Assembly: GCA_035575035.1 (NCBI GenBank)
Contig: DATLYH010000041.1
Span: 1 to 31,089, forward strand
Reading direction: 5' to 3'
DNA length: 31,089 nucleotides
Source of the DNA: DATLYH01 sp035575035
Lineage (GTDB): Bacteria; Planctomycetota; Planctomycetia; Gemmatales; Gemmataceae
The position numbers were made by a program, and so were the translations under genes. Under the pieces are notes generated by a model. The model saw nothing but the letters and a program-made list of their open reading frames with translations, was not told the origin of the DNA and ran no database searches. Position 1 is the stretch's first letter. Each line of letters begins with the position of its first letter. Below, piece after piece: positions 22,222-30,931 of this stretch.

Positions 22222-23127
22222 ATGCTTCAACGATCCCGACGCGCCTTCACCCTGGTCGAGCTGCTGGTGGTGATTGCCATCATCGCCATCCTCATCGCCC
22301 TGCTGCTGCCGGCGGTCCAGAAGGTCCGCGAGGCGGCGATGCGGAGCCAGTGCCAGAATAACCTCAAGCAGATCGGCCTTGCTCTCCATAATTACCACAG
22401 CGATCACGGGACCTTTCCGCCCGGTGGAACCACCGTCGGCGGGCAGGGGCTGGCCTTCCATGTCCTGATCCTGCCTTATGTCGAACAGGACAACCTGTAC
22501 AAGCAATTTAACCTGAACCAGGCTTATGGCGGCGCCACGAACAAGCCGCTGGGGTTGGTGAGGGTGCCCATCTATCTCTGTCCGCTGCCCGCGCAGGGCC
22601 TTCGTTCCGAGGCCAGCTTCGAGTTTGTGAACAACGCCCCACCTTGGGCGAGCCACTACATCGGCAACATGGGGCCGAATGACCGGCCCAGCGGCGGCAC
22701 CCGCTATGACGTGACCCTGACCAACTCTCCCCAAGGCGGGGTCGCCCGGCAGGGAGTGCTCGGCTACGACACCAAGATTCGGGTCACGGATATCATCGAC
22801 GGTTCCTCCAACACCTTCCTCGTTGGCGAGATGTCCACCGTCCGACCGGGCGGCCTCAGCATGGGGCGGCGGGCCTGGACGCGCGGCTGCTGGAGCGGCA
22901 GCGATCTGCAATGCACCTCGGCCCGGAACGTAGCCAACGCCATGAACACCGTCTGGTATAACGGCTCCAACAACTTCAACAACGTCAGCTTCGGCAGCAT
23001 GCACCCCGGCGGCGCGAACTGGCTCTTCGCCGACGGCAGCATCCGCTTTGTCACGGAAGGGATCACGATGAGCGTCTACCTAGCCACGGCCAGCCGCGAC
23101 GGGGGCGAGACACAGATCGTCCCGTAA
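22222..23127 (+). CDS. DUF1559 prepilin-like protein
   Basis: A 301-residue member of the DUF1559 family that is hugely expanded in planctomycetes. It begins with a type IV prepilin/pseudopilin leader: RRAFTLVELLVVIAIIAILI, with methylation and cleavage expected just before Phe9. A helical stem follows (KVREAAMRSQCQNNLKQIGL). The DUF1559 domain covers the rest, with the hallmark near the end: GSMHPGGANWLFADGSIRFV. The protein is probably exported by a pseudopilin-type pathway and held in the envelope; its exact role is unknown for the family. AGGAG at 22210-22214 supports the start. The next gene, 41 bases on, is its usual lipoprotein companion. Confidence 0.92.
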   Translation: MLQRSRRAFTLVELLVVIAIIAILIALLLPAVQKVREAAMRSQCQNNLKQIGLALHNYHSDHGTFPPGGTTVGGQGLAFHVLILPYVEQDNLYKQFNLNQAYGGATNKPLGLVRVPIYLCPLPAQGLRSEASFEFVNNAPPWASHYIGNMGPNDRPSGGTRYDVTLTNSPQGGVARQGVLGYDTKIRVTDIIDGSSNTFLVGEMSTVRPGGLSMGRRAWTRGCWSGSDLQCTSARNVANAMNTVWYNGSNNFNNVSFGSMHPGGANWLFADGSIRFVTEGITMSVYLATASRDGGETQIVP

Positions 23128-23168
23128 GTGCTGTCGGATCTTCCTCCAACGATTGCTCCAAGGTGGCC

Positions 23169-23594
23169 ATGACTCGGAAACTTGCCTGGTTCGCCGCGGC
23201 TGGTCTGCTACTGGCGCTGGGCTGCAGCAAGGGGGGCCCCGAGCGCTACGACGTTCGGGGCACCGTCACGTTCAAGGGCAGCCTGGTCCCCGCCGGCCAG
23301 GTCATCTTTGATCCCGATCAGTCGAAGGGGAACGACGGCGCGCAAGGCTACGCAGAGATCCACGACGGCCGCTACGATACGCGCAAGAGCGCCAAGGGGG
23401 CCCCGCCCGGGCCGGTGATCGTCCGCATCGAAGGCTTCGACGGTCAGGCCACCGTGGACCGGCCCTATGGCAACCCGCTTTTCGTTGATTACCGGGTGCG
23501 AATGGAGATACCCCGCGAAAACATTCAAAAAGACTTCGACGTGCCGGCGTCAGCCGCGGAGTCCGTCCGCAAGCTCAGCCCAACGTCGCCTTAA
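23169..23594 (+). CDS. Small lipoprotein with a transthyretin-like domain
   Basis: A 141-residue lipoprotein. The signal peptide ends LLLALGC, with Cys19 as lipidation site. The mature sequence YDVRGTVTFKGSLVPAGQVI is the opening of the carboxypeptidase-regulatory/transthyretin-like beta sandwich ('v.G.Vtl.G.pl.ga.V.f.p'), and DGRYDTRKSAKGAPPGPVIV is its later strand pair. Genes of this type commonly follow DUF1559 genes in planctomycetes, as here, so the two may be co-transcribed and act in the same surface structure. ATG 23169 is chosen, with AAGG just upstream, over GTG 23163. Confidence 0.8.
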   Translation: MTRKLAWFAAAGLLLALGCSKGGPERYDVRGTVTFKGSLVPAGQVIFDPDQSKGNDGAQGYAEIHDGRYDTRKSAKGAPPGPVIVRIEGFDGQATVDRPYGNPLFVDYRVRMEIPRENIQKDFDVPASAAESVRKLSPTSP

Positions 23595-23723
23595 GGCATG
23601 GCTCAACCTGTCAAGACACTTGGCCTTCGGCCGGGTCCACTCTGTCCGCTTGCTTGCGTTTTGCCCCATCCCCCGCTAAGGTAAAACCCAGAGATCTGGG
23701 CGCGCCTTTCAAGGACTTTTCGG

Positions 23724-26378
23724 ATGATCCGACACCTCGGTGCTTGCCTCCTGGTACTGGCCGCTGCCGCAACGACGCCGGCGGCGCCCACCCTTAAAGA
23801 AGCCCGTCAGCGCTGGCTTCGCGGTAACTATGAGGAGGCTCGCGAAACCTACGAGCAACTCGCCAAGGACCCCAAGACCCGGGCGGCTGCTCGCATCGGC
23901 ATCAGCCGCACCTGGCAAAGCCAGGGGGAATACGACAAGGCCTTGGCCGTCATTGATACCGCTCTCAAGGACGAACCCCGCAGCGCTGACCTGCACGCCC
24001 GCCGAGCCGAGCTGCTTTATCTCCGCGGCCGCTGGGAAGAGGCCGAGAAACACGCCGACACCGCCCTGGACCTCAACAAGCAGCACTTTCTGGCCCGCTG
24101 GGTCCGAGCCCAGGTCTATCGTGACCGCGGCGAGCTGACCAAGGCCGACCAGGAGTTCCGCTGGTTCGTCCGCACCTACACCGAACGGAGCAACAACGAC
24201 GACGACATCAAGGACCCCGACGAACTGCTCATCGTCGGCCAGGCCGGCGCTGAGAATGCCCGCTGGCACAAGCTGGCCGACCAGTTCCCCTTCATCCTTG
24301 ACGAGGTCTACGGCGACGCCCTCAAGTACGACAAGGATCTCTGGCAGGCCGAGTACCTCGCCGGCATGCTCCTGTTGGAGAAGTACAACCGCGGCGAGGC
24401 GATCGACGCCTTCGACAAGGCGCTGAAGATCAATCCCAGCGCTGCCGAGCCGCTGGTCGGCAAGGGGATGGCGGCCTTGCAGCGGCTGGAGTACAAGGAC
24501 GCCGAGCAGTTCGCCGAGCAGGCCCTGAAGCTTAATCCCCATCTGCCCGAGGCCCTGCGCTTGCAGGCCGACGTCCGCCTTGGTCTAGGCGATCTTGCCG
24601 GGGCCCTGCGCGACCTGGAGAAGGCCCGCACGATCAACCCACGCGACGAGGAGACCCTGGGCCGGATCGCTGCCTGCTTCTTCCTCCAGCGCCGCGAAGC
24701 CGACTTCGACACCCTGGTCAAGCAAGTCGAGAAGCAAAACGCCAAGCCCGGCGTCTTCTACTACTACCTGGCCGAGCGGCTGGAGGAGCGCCGCCGCTTC
24801 GACGACGCCGAACGCTTCTACAAAAAGTCGGCCGAGCTGCGGCCAATGGTCCCCTGGGCCCAGAACAGCCTGGGACTGCTCTACATGCGCCTGGGCCGGG
24901 AGAACGAGGCCCGCGAAATCCTTACCAAGGCGTTCGAGGCCGACCCATTCAATGTCCGCGTCGCCAACACCATCAAGGTGCTGCGCCATCTCGACCGCTA
25001 CGAGACGATCAAGACCGATCACTTCGAGCTGCGCTTCGACCCGGTCCATGACCGAGTGCTGGCCCGCTACATGGCCGAGTACCTGGAAGAGATCTACGCC
25101 GAGCTGGCCGACAAGTTCCAGTACCAACCCAAGGGGCCGATCCTGGTCGAGGTCTTCAACAATCACGACATGTTCAGCGGTCGGGTCATCGCCCTGCCCG
25201 ACCTGCACACCATCGGCGCCTGCACCGGCCGGATGGTGGCGATGGTCTCGCCGCACGGCAAAGGGGTCCGCCGGCCGTTCAACTGGGCGCGCGTCCTGCG
25301 CCACGAGTTAGTCCACATCTTCAACCTGGAGCAGACCGGCTTCCAGGTGCCGCACTGGCTGACCGAGGGCCTGGCAGTCCTCAACGAGAACTTCCCGCGG
25401 CCGCAGCTCTGGAACCAGCTGCTGCTGGAGCGCGTGCCGTCCGGCGAGCTGATGAACCTGGACAATATCGACCTTGGTTTCATGCGGCCGCGGTCGCCGC
25501 TGGACTGGAACATGGCCTACTGCCAGAGCCAGCTGTACGTCGAGTACCTCAAGGAGAAGCACGGTCCCCAGGCGATCGGCGAGCTGCTCAATGCCTACCG
25601 CGACGGCCTGGACACGGCATCGGCTATCAAGAAGGTCTGCAAGGTGGACAAGGAGGTGTTCGAGAAGGGCTACCGGGCTTATTTGCAGGAGGTGGTCAAG
25701 TCGCTCAAGGGGAAGCCGGCAGAGAAGCGGCTCACTTTCACGGAATTGCGGCGGGCCTACGACAAGGACCCGACCAATCCCGACCTGTGCGCCCAGTTGG
25801 CGGAGCAGTACCGGCTCCGCGGACAGCGAGCCGAGGCGCGGAAGCTGGCCGATGCCGCCCTGGCGAGGAACCGGAACCACCCGCTGGCCGTGGCCGTCAA
25901 GGCCCGGCTGCTGTTGCTGGCAGGGGACGCCGAATCGGCCAAGGAAATCTTGAAAAAGGCGCTGGAGGCCCATCCGTCGGATGTCCAGTTGCTCAAGGAG
26001 CTGGGCAAGCTCTGCTACGAGGCTGGGGAGTTCGCCGAGGCGGCGGCCCATTTCGAACAGGGACACCAGGTCGAGCCGTATGACAGGGAGTGGCTCTTGC
26101 AGCTGGCCAAGGTCTATGCCCAGACCTCGGAGCGGGACAAGCAGATCCGGGTGCTGAAGGAGTTGGTGCCGATGGACGCCGACGACCTGGAGCACCGCAA
26201 GCGCCTGGCCCGGCTGCTGAGCGAGTCGGGCCGCCACGCCGAAGCGGAACGCTACGCCCGGCAGGCGCTGGAGATCGACATCCGCGACGCCGACTGTCAG
26301 GCGATCCTGATCCAATCGCTGAAGGCGCAGAAGAAGGAGGCCGAGGCCGAGCGGATGCAGAAGCTGCTGGCGAAGTGA
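23724..26378 (+). CDS. Exported TPR protein with a central HExxH metalloprotease domain
   Basis: An 884-residue protein. A short signal peptide (about 1-20) precedes tetratricopeptide repeats that fill about 25-420 (for example YDKALAVIDTALKDEPRSAD, YNRGEAIDAFDKALKINPSA). The middle (about 428-680) is a peptidase MA-like gluzincin domain: HELVH at 527-531 supplies two zinc ligands and the general base, and Glu548 in WLTEGLA is the expected third ligand. TPRs resume from about 695 to the end (AKEILKKALEAHPSDVQLLK, RYARQALEIDIRDADCQAIL). The likely role is proteolysis or substrate holding in the envelope. AAGGA about 9 bases before the ATG supports the start. It follows the DUF1559 pair after 129 bases. 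Confidence 0.88.
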   Translation: MIRHLGACLLVLAAAATTPAAPTLKEARQRWLRGNYEEARETYEQLAKDPKTRAAARIGISRTWQSQGEYDKALAVIDTALKDEPRSADLHARRAELLYLRGRWEEAEKHADTALDLNKQHFLARWVRAQVYRDRGELTKADQEFRWFVRTYTERSNNDDDIKDPDELLIVGQAGAENARWHKLADQFPFILDEVYGDALKYDKDLWQAEYLAGMLLLEKYNRGEAIDAFDKALKINPSAAEPLVGKGMAALQRLEYKDAEQFAEQALKLNPHLPEALRLQADVRLGLGDLAGALRDLEKARTINPRDEETLGRIAACFFLQRREADFDTLVKQVEKQNAKPGVFYYYLAERLEERRRFDDAERFYKKSAELRPMVPWAQNSLGLLYMRLGRENEAREILTKAFEADPFNVRVANTIKVLRHLDRYETIKTDHFELRFDPVHDRVLARYMAEYLEEIYAELADKFQYQPKGPILVEVFNNHDMFSGRVIALPDLHTIGACTGRMVAMVSPHGKGVRRPFNWARVLRHELVHIFNLEQTGFQVPHWLTEGLAVLNENFPRPQLWNQLLLERVPSGELMNLDNIDLGFMRPRSPLDWNMAYCQSQLYVEYLKEKHGPQAIGELLNAYRDGLDTASAIKKVCKVDKEVFEKGYRAYLQEVVKSLKGKPAEKRLTFTELRRAYDKDPTNPDLCAQLAEQYRLRGQRAEARKLADAALARNRNHPLAVAVKARLLLLAGDAESAKEILKKALEAHPSDVQLLKELGKLCYEAGEFAEAAAHFEQGHQVEPYDREWLLQLAKVYAQTSERDKQIRVLKELVPMDADDLEHRKRLARLLSESGRHAEAERYARQALEIDIRDADCQAILIQSLKAQKKEAEAERMQKLLAK

Positions 26379-26434
26379 ATCAGCAGCGGCCTTTCAACGA
26401 AGCAGAGGGCTGCTTTGCAAGCCGAGAAAAGTTT

Positions 26435-26698
26435 ATGCGCCCGGAAGAGTTGACCGAGTTGCTGCGCGTCCACCCGTTCGTGCCGTTGCGCATCCACCTG
26501 ACGGACGGTCAGAGCTATGAAATCCACCACCCCGACCAGGTGCTGGTGCTGCGGGGCCGGGTGGATATCGGCATCGGGGCCGATCCGGTAACGGGAGTGC
26601 TGGAGCGCGTGGAGCACTGTTCCCTGCTGCACATTGTGCGCGTGGAGGAGATACGTACCGCCGTTCCCCCGGGTGACGGTGCGGCAAACGCATCGTAG
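26435..26698 (+). CDS. Small conserved protein of unknown function
   Basis: An 87-residue protein starting MRPEELTELLRVHPFVPLRI. The pattern 'PF.PlrihLtdG.syei.HPd.vlv.rg' recalls a family of small cytoplasmic proteins common in planctomycetes and acting in an unknown role; I know no function for it. It has an alpha helix followed by predicted beta strands and no signal peptide. GAGAAAAG shortly before ATG 26435 may serve as ribosome site. The open frame extends upstream into the TPR gene, but only as its antisense-like shadow. A broken relative may begin at 26815. Confidence 0.65.
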   Translation: MRPEELTELLRVHPFVPLRIHLTDGQSYEIHHPDQVLVLRGRVDIGIGADPVTGVLERVEHCSLLHIVRVEEIRTAVPPGDGAANAS

Positions 26699-26740
26699 CA
26701 GACATAGGTTGCAGAACCGACCGAGATAGACGGCGGCGGT

Positions 26741-26768
26741 TTGCCGAGCTGTGGTTTGGTGCTATCAT
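26741..26768 (+). promoter_or_regulatory. Probable promoter in the small-gene zone
   Basis: TTGCCG (26741-26746) and TATCAT (26763-26768) are spaced by 16 bases, and the -10 shares the string TGCTATCATC with the site near 5330. It lies 47 bases before an ATG at 26815 that starts a truncated reading frame, so it may be the surviving promoter of a lost gene now serving the MazG-like gene. Confidence 0.4.
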
Positions 26769-26814
26769 CCCTATCCCTTGGGCTGAAAGGATAGACTAAA
26801 GCAAGGACTCTGGC

Positions 26815-26928
26815 ATGACAGCCGACAACTTCGAGAGCGTCCTTACCGGCCTCAGGCAGCTCCAGCCGTCGTTCACGCTGTCATCGCCTACTACCTCCGG
26901 CACCGCGAGGAAGTGCGCGCTTACCTGA
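26815..26928 (+). pseudogene. Truncated start of a small unknown protein
   Basis: ATG 26815 opens a 37-codon frame starting MTADNFESVLTGLRQLQPSF. The first 20 residues look like the N-terminus of a small planctomycete protein family similar in layout to the gene at 26435 (helix, then 'LqPF.pftvel'). The homologous part stops abruptly at about codon 19, and the rest is out-of-frame reading of a different gene fragment. Interpretation is from pattern memory and should be treated as tentative. Confidence 0.4.
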
Positions 26929-27008
26929 AGCGCCGGGCTGAGGAAGCCGACGCCCTGCGGTCCAAGATAGAGGCCGAGCGCCCGTTGGGGCGAATAAGAC
27001 GTTGTGAT
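26838..27008 (+). pseudogene. Remnant of a DUF433-like gene, C-terminal part
   Basis: In the frame that leads into the MazG-like gene there is AVVHAVIAYYLRHREEVRAY followed by LKRRAEEADALRSKIEAERP. This matches the C-terminal part of DUF433 proteins ('tlaqvhaALaYYydHreEidayi.r...ea..lr'), which are often antitoxin-like. The N-terminal DNA-binding half is absent and no ATG starts the segment, so it is a relic. It is joined to a different truncated frame at its left edge. Confidence 0.5.
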
Positions 27009-27017
27009 GGATATAAA

Positions 27018-27323
27018 ATGGCGATGTCTCTTTCTGAGTTGCAGGAGTTGATCCGCGTCACCTACGATGCCAAGGACCGCCGCCGGGGCGTCGAGGGGAC
27101 GTTCATGTGGTTCATGGAAGAGGTCGGCGAACTGGCCGCCGCCTTGCGCAGCGGCGCCACCCAGCAACAGGCCGAGGAGTTCGCTGACGTGCTGGCCTGG
27201 CTGGCGACGTTGGCCAACGTCGTCGGTGTCGATCTGGAGGCGGCGGTGCAGGCCAAGTACGGCAGCGGCTGCCCGGGCTGCCGCCATAGCCCGTGCCTCT
27301 GCAACCAGGCGGAGAAACCCTGA
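27018..27323 (+). CDS. MazG-like nucleotide pyrophosphohydrolase with a Cys-rich tail
   Basis: A 101-residue protein of the MazG-like all-alpha NTP pyrophosphatase group. EEVGEL at 34-39 and EEFADVL at 53-59 are the two acidic helices that bind the magnesium ions. The C-terminal tail has CPGCRHSPCLC (85-95), a four-Cys cluster that could hold zinc; this tail is not part of minimal MazG domains. The enzyme should hydrolyse nucleoside triphosphates to monophosphates for housecleaning, in the cytoplasm. Start choice is uncertain: ATG 27018 or 27024, both with poor ribosome sites, while the frame stays open upstream through a DUF433 relic to 26787 without any ATG. The next gene follows after 21 bases, so they may share a transcript. 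Confidence 0.75.
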   Translation: MAMSLSELQELIRVTYDAKDRRRGVEGTFMWFMEEVGELAAALRSGATQQQAEEFADVLAWLATLANVVGVDLEAAVQAKYGSGCPGCRHSPCLCNQAEKP

Positions 27324-27344
27324 CGGAGCCACCCTGAGGAGCCC

Positions 27345-29804
27345 ATGACCTCGATAACCGCTTCAACCGGCCGCACCGCCGTCCGGCAACCTTTCTTCCT
27401 GTTCCCCGTCCTTGCCCTCCTGCTTCTGCCGGCGGCGGCGCCGGCCCAACCGCTCAAGATCACCATCGAGGGAGTCCGCGTCGGCTTCCCGGCCGGCGTG
27501 GCGGGCGAGACGCGCCTCAAGTCGGGCGCCTGGGCCCCGGTCTACGTCGAGGTCAAATCCAACAAGGACTTTCCTCCTGGGCGGGCGGTGCTGATCGTCG
27601 AGACTGCCGACAGCGACAATGTCCAGAACCGCTACCTCACCCCGGTGCCGGCCCTGGATGAGGACCGCCTGGTCAGCCTGCTCAGCTATGTCCGGCCGGG
27701 CAACCTCGGTGCCGACATCAAGGTGACCATCCGCGACGAGGACCGGGAGTACGATTCCATCAAGCCGGGGCGGATGTCGCAGTACCCGCTCGGCCCCGAC
27801 ACGGTCCTTTACCTGGTGGCCGGACGGTCCCGGCCGCCCCGGCTGCGCCAGGTGATCCTGCAAGACCGCCGCGAGGAAGAGCAGGGAGAGGACGAGATTC
27901 AGGACCTGGGCTTCCGCCGCATCGCCTACATCGACCGGATCGAACAAATGCCGACACGCTGGTTCGGCTACCAGGCGGTGGACATCCTGGTGCTGACGAC
28001 CGGCAACGAGTCGTTCATCAAGGAGTTGGTCGAGGAGCAGAGCCACTGCAAGGAGGCGCTGGCCGAGTGGGTGCGCCGCGGCGGCAAGCTGGTCCTCAGC
28101 GTCGGCCACAACCACCAATGGGTCAGCCGGCTGCTGAGCCAGATCGAGCAGCTTTCCAAAGTCAAACTCATCGACTGCGAGATTCAGGGGACTGTCTTGC
28201 GCCGGCACCTGGTGCTGCACCCCTGGGTCGGGCAGCGCCAGGTGCGGCCGTTTGCCCGCGAGCCGCTCGAGGTGGCCATGCTCGCTCCGGGCAAGAATGT
28301 CGATGTCCTGGTCAAGGAGAGGGACTTCCCTGTGGAGGGCGAGGCGGGAGGTAAGGTGGACAATGTGGAGCGGCCGCTGCTGGTGCAGGCGCCGTGCGGA
28401 CTGGGGCGCGTGCTGCTGGTCGCCTTTGACCTGGAGCAGGGGGCCTTCACCCAGTGGCCCGGCCAGACCGACTTCTACTTGCGGCTCAAGCAGGAGTTGG
28501 AGCCGCGGCCCAGCCGGGCGGCCGCCGACCGCCCCGCGATCCCTGGTCAGCCGATACCCAACCCGATGGCGTTCGACGCCAGCCCGTCGCCGGAGATCGC
28601 CAGCTTGCTCCAGGACAGCCTGGAGTCGTTCGACGATATCCCGGTGGTATCGTTCGGCTGGGTCGCTCTGTTCATCTTCCTCTATATCCTGGTCGTCGGA
28701 CCGCTCGACTACCTCTTCCTGAAAAAAGTGGTCAAGCGGTTGGAACTAACCTGGATCACCTTCCCGGTGGTGGTGGTCGTCGTCAGCACCCTGGCCTATT
28801 TCACCGCCTACTACCTCAAGGGGAACGACCTGAAAATCAACAAGGTGGACCTGGTTGACGTGGACCTGCACAGCGGGCGGTCTTATGGCAGCACCTGGTT
28901 CACCCTTTTCAGCCCGCGGATCCAGAACTACACGGTCGGGGTGGAGCCGGCCTATCCTGGCTGGGCGCGGGAGCCGGACCCGGCTGGCCCCGGCGATGAC
29001 TACTCGACGTTGGTCGGCTGGATGGGCCGGCCGGAGAACGTCTGGGGGGGCAGCGGCCGTTCGGGCGGCGGCGGCTTGTTCCGGCGGGCCTACACCTACG
29101 CTCCCAACGCTGCCGGGCTGGAAGGCGTGCCGATCCAGGTCTGGGCGACCAAGTCGTTCACCGCTTCATGGGAGGCTCCCTTCCCGGCGGACCGGCCGCT
29201 GTTCACCGCCAAGCTGCGGCACACGCCTGCCTCGCCCGAGAACGTGGACGGCCCGCTCACCAGTAACCTCCCCGTCGATTTGGAGGACGTGGTCGCCTTT
29301 TACCGCGGCCAGGTCTATCCCATCGGCCGGCTTACTCCGGGAGTCCCCTACACGCTCAACACCGGCGATGCCCAGCGTCAGGGAGCAAGGTCGCTCGACC
29401 AATGGTTCCAGGAGTATCTGCCGGATGCTCGTCTGCAACAGACGCCGCGCTCGGGGCGCTTCGGTTGGGCGATGACTGGCGACCTGTCGTATCCCGCGCT
29501 GATGAAAGCGATCCTTTTCTTCCGCAAGAACGAGAATTACGCCAGCTCCGACAATGCCACCTTGCGGCACCTCGACCAGAGCTGGCGGCTTTCCCGGGAG
29601 CGGGAGAACGAGGTAATCCTCTTCGGCCGGACCGCCCCAAGGCCGGCCGAGGCGGCCGAGGCGGTGACGAAGGACGGCCTCACGGCCAGCCGGCTCTGGC
29701 TGGGGGCTGTGCCGCGGCCGAACACGAGCCGGCCCGAGCTGGCCGGCACCATACTCCAGCGGACTTTCGTGCGCGTCTTTATCCCCGTGGCACCCAAGGA
29801 GTGA
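27345..29804 (+). CDS. Large membrane-anchored exported protein next to an ABC ATPase
   Basis: An 819-residue protein. A signal peptide or anchor occupies about 14-34 (RQPFFLFPVLALLLLPAAAP). The first exported region includes a segment around 205-270 (VDILVLTTGNESFIKELVEE, ALAEWVRRGGKLVLSVGHN) that resembles the glutamine-amidotransferase-like fold found in GldG-type and DUF4350-type transporter accessory proteins. Two membrane helices follow (about 438-460 FGWVALFIFLYILVVGPLDY and 468-490 WITFPVVVVVVSTLAYFTAY). The last 330 residues are a second non-membrane region of unknown fold. No catalytic motif is seen. With the ATPase 70 bases downstream it probably forms an export or gliding-type ABC complex. 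GAGGAG before the ATG supports the start. Confidence 0.72.
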   Translation: MTSITASTGRTAVRQPFFLFPVLALLLLPAAAPAQPLKITIEGVRVGFPAGVAGETRLKSGAWAPVYVEVKSNKDFPPGRAVLIVETADSDNVQNRYLTPVPALDEDRLVSLLSYVRPGNLGADIKVTIRDEDREYDSIKPGRMSQYPLGPDTVLYLVAGRSRPPRLRQVILQDRREEEQGEDEIQDLGFRRIAYIDRIEQMPTRWFGYQAVDILVLTTGNESFIKELVEEQSHCKEALAEWVRRGGKLVLSVGHNHQWVSRLLSQIEQLSKVKLIDCEIQGTVLRRHLVLHPWVGQRQVRPFAREPLEVAMLAPGKNVDVLVKERDFPVEGEAGGKVDNVERPLLVQAPCGLGRVLLVAFDLEQGAFTQWPGQTDFYLRLKQELEPRPSRAAADRPAIPGQPIPNPMAFDASPSPEIASLLQDSLESFDDIPVVSFGWVALFIFLYILVVGPLDYLFLKKVVKRLELTWITFPVVVVVVSTLAYFTAYYLKGNDLKINKVDLVDVDLHSGRSYGSTWFTLFSPRIQNYTVGVEPAYPGWAREPDPAGPGDDYSTLVGWMGRPENVWGGSGRSGGGGLFRRAYTYAPNAAGLEGVPIQVWATKSFTASWEAPFPADRPLFTAKLRHTPASPENVDGPLTSNLPVDLEDVVAFYRGQVYPIGRLTPGVPYTLNTGDAQRQGARSLDQWFQEYLPDARLQQTPRSGRFGWAMTGDLSYPALMKAILFFRKNENYASSDNATLRHLDQSWRLSRERENEVILFGRTAPRPAEAAEAVTKDGLTASRLWLGAVPRPNTSRPELAGTILQRTFVRVFIPVAPKE

Positions 29805-29810
29805 CCCTGT

Positions 29811-29869
29811 CCGTAGTCTGTACTCAGCAGCAAAGAACCGCCTGACTACGGACTACGGACTACGGACTA
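29811..29869. repeat. GACTACG heptamer tandem with an inverted copy
   Basis: GACTACG is repeated 3.7 times at 29844-29869. An inverted copy, GTCCGTAGTC, lies at about 29811-29820, so the transcript between the two genes can fold a short hairpin. The heptamer is also seen in reverse near 7372-7382 (GGTAGTCTGTAGTCC). It lies between two genes that are probably co-transcribed and could tune the downstream ATPase, or be neutral. Confidence 0.55.
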
Positions 29870-29874
29870 ATGAC

Positions 29875-30807
29875 ATGATCGAGACACGCGACCTGACCAA
29901 GATGTACGGCGACCTGTACGCCCTGAACCGCTTGACGATCAAGCTGGAGCGGGGCGACGTCTACGGCTTCATCGGGCCCAACGGCGCCGGCAAGACCACC
30001 ACCATGCGTATCCTGGCCACGCTCCTGAATCCGACCTGGGGCGAGGCGACGGTGTGCGGCTATTCGATTTACAACGGCGCCAAAGAGATTCGCCGGCTGA
30101 TCGGCTACATGCCCGACTTCTTCGGCGTCTACGACGACATGAAGGTGATCGAGTACCTGGAATTCTTCGCGGCCGCCTACCGGATCAAGGGGCCGGAGCG
30201 GCGCAAGAAATGCGAACAGGTACTGGAGCTGGTGGACCTCGGCTACAAACGCGACGCCCTGGTGACGAGCCTGTCGCGCGGCATGACCCAGCGGCTGGGT
30301 CTGGCCCGGGTGCTGTTGCACGAGCCGCAGGTGTTGCTCCTGGACGAGCCGGCCAGCGGTCTTGATCCGCGTGCCCGCATCGAGATGCGCGGCCTCTTGA
30401 AGGAGCTGCGCAACATGGGCAAGACCATCCTGGTCTCCAGCCACATCCTGCCGGAGTTGGCCGACATCTGCAACAAGATCGGCATCATCGAGCGCGGCAA
30501 GCTCCTGTTCGACGGCGACGTGCAAACCGCCATCCGCCAGGTGCAGCAACACACCGTCTACCAGGTCCAGGTGGCCGGCGGCCTGACCAATATGGCCCGC
30601 GACCTGTTGGCCGGACAGCCCAATGTCCTCAAGATCGAGGAGACCGACGGCGACGTGCTGCGGGTGACGCTCAGCGATGGCGTCCACGACGGCAGTTTCA
30701 TCCCTGAGCTGCTGGTGAAGAACGGCTTTCGGCTGAAGATGTTCAAGGAGGAAGAGATCGACTTGGAAGACGTCTTCATGGGCATCACCAAGGGGATTAC
30801 CCAGTAG
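29875..30807 (+). CDS. ABC transporter ATPase, ABC-2/gliding type
   Basis: A 310-residue nucleotide-binding subunit. Walker A GPNGAGKT is at 34-41, the signature LSRGMTQR at 133-140, Walker B LLLDEP at 154-159 with Glu158 catalytic, and the switch His at 190 (SSHILPELAD). The sequence GYMPDFFGVYDDMKVIEYLE is typical of the DrrA/GldA-like branch. The C-terminal 90 residues form the usual regulatory domain. No permease follows on the same strand; the next gene is convergent. The partner channel may be the membrane protein upstream or a distant permease such as the double-length one at 8959. The ribosome site before ATG 29875 is poor (ACGGACTAATGAC), hinting at coupling or the repeat's influence. 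Confidence 0.92.
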   Translation: MIETRDLTKMYGDLYALNRLTIKLERGDVYGFIGPNGAGKTTTMRILATLLNPTWGEATVCGYSIYNGAKEIRRLIGYMPDFFGVYDDMKVIEYLEFFAAAYRIKGPERRKKCEQVLELVDLGYKRDALVTSLSRGMTQRLGLARVLLHEPQVLLLDEPASGLDPRARIEMRGLLKELRNMGKTILVSSHILPELADICNKIGIIERGKLLFDGDVQTAIRQVQQHTVYQVQVAGGLTNMARDLLAGQPNVLKIEETDGDVLRVTLSDGVHDGSFIPELLVKNGFRLKMFKEEEIDLEDVFMGITKGITQ

Positions 30808-30931
30808 CGGTGAGCGGGGCAAGCCGGCGCCGCGGCGGGGGATGTTCCTGTTCCGGCTCGACTGCAACCGTTCCTGGGAATCCGGGGAGCGCCGCAGGGG
30901 TCAAAGGTTGGGGATGACAGAGGGCGCAACG

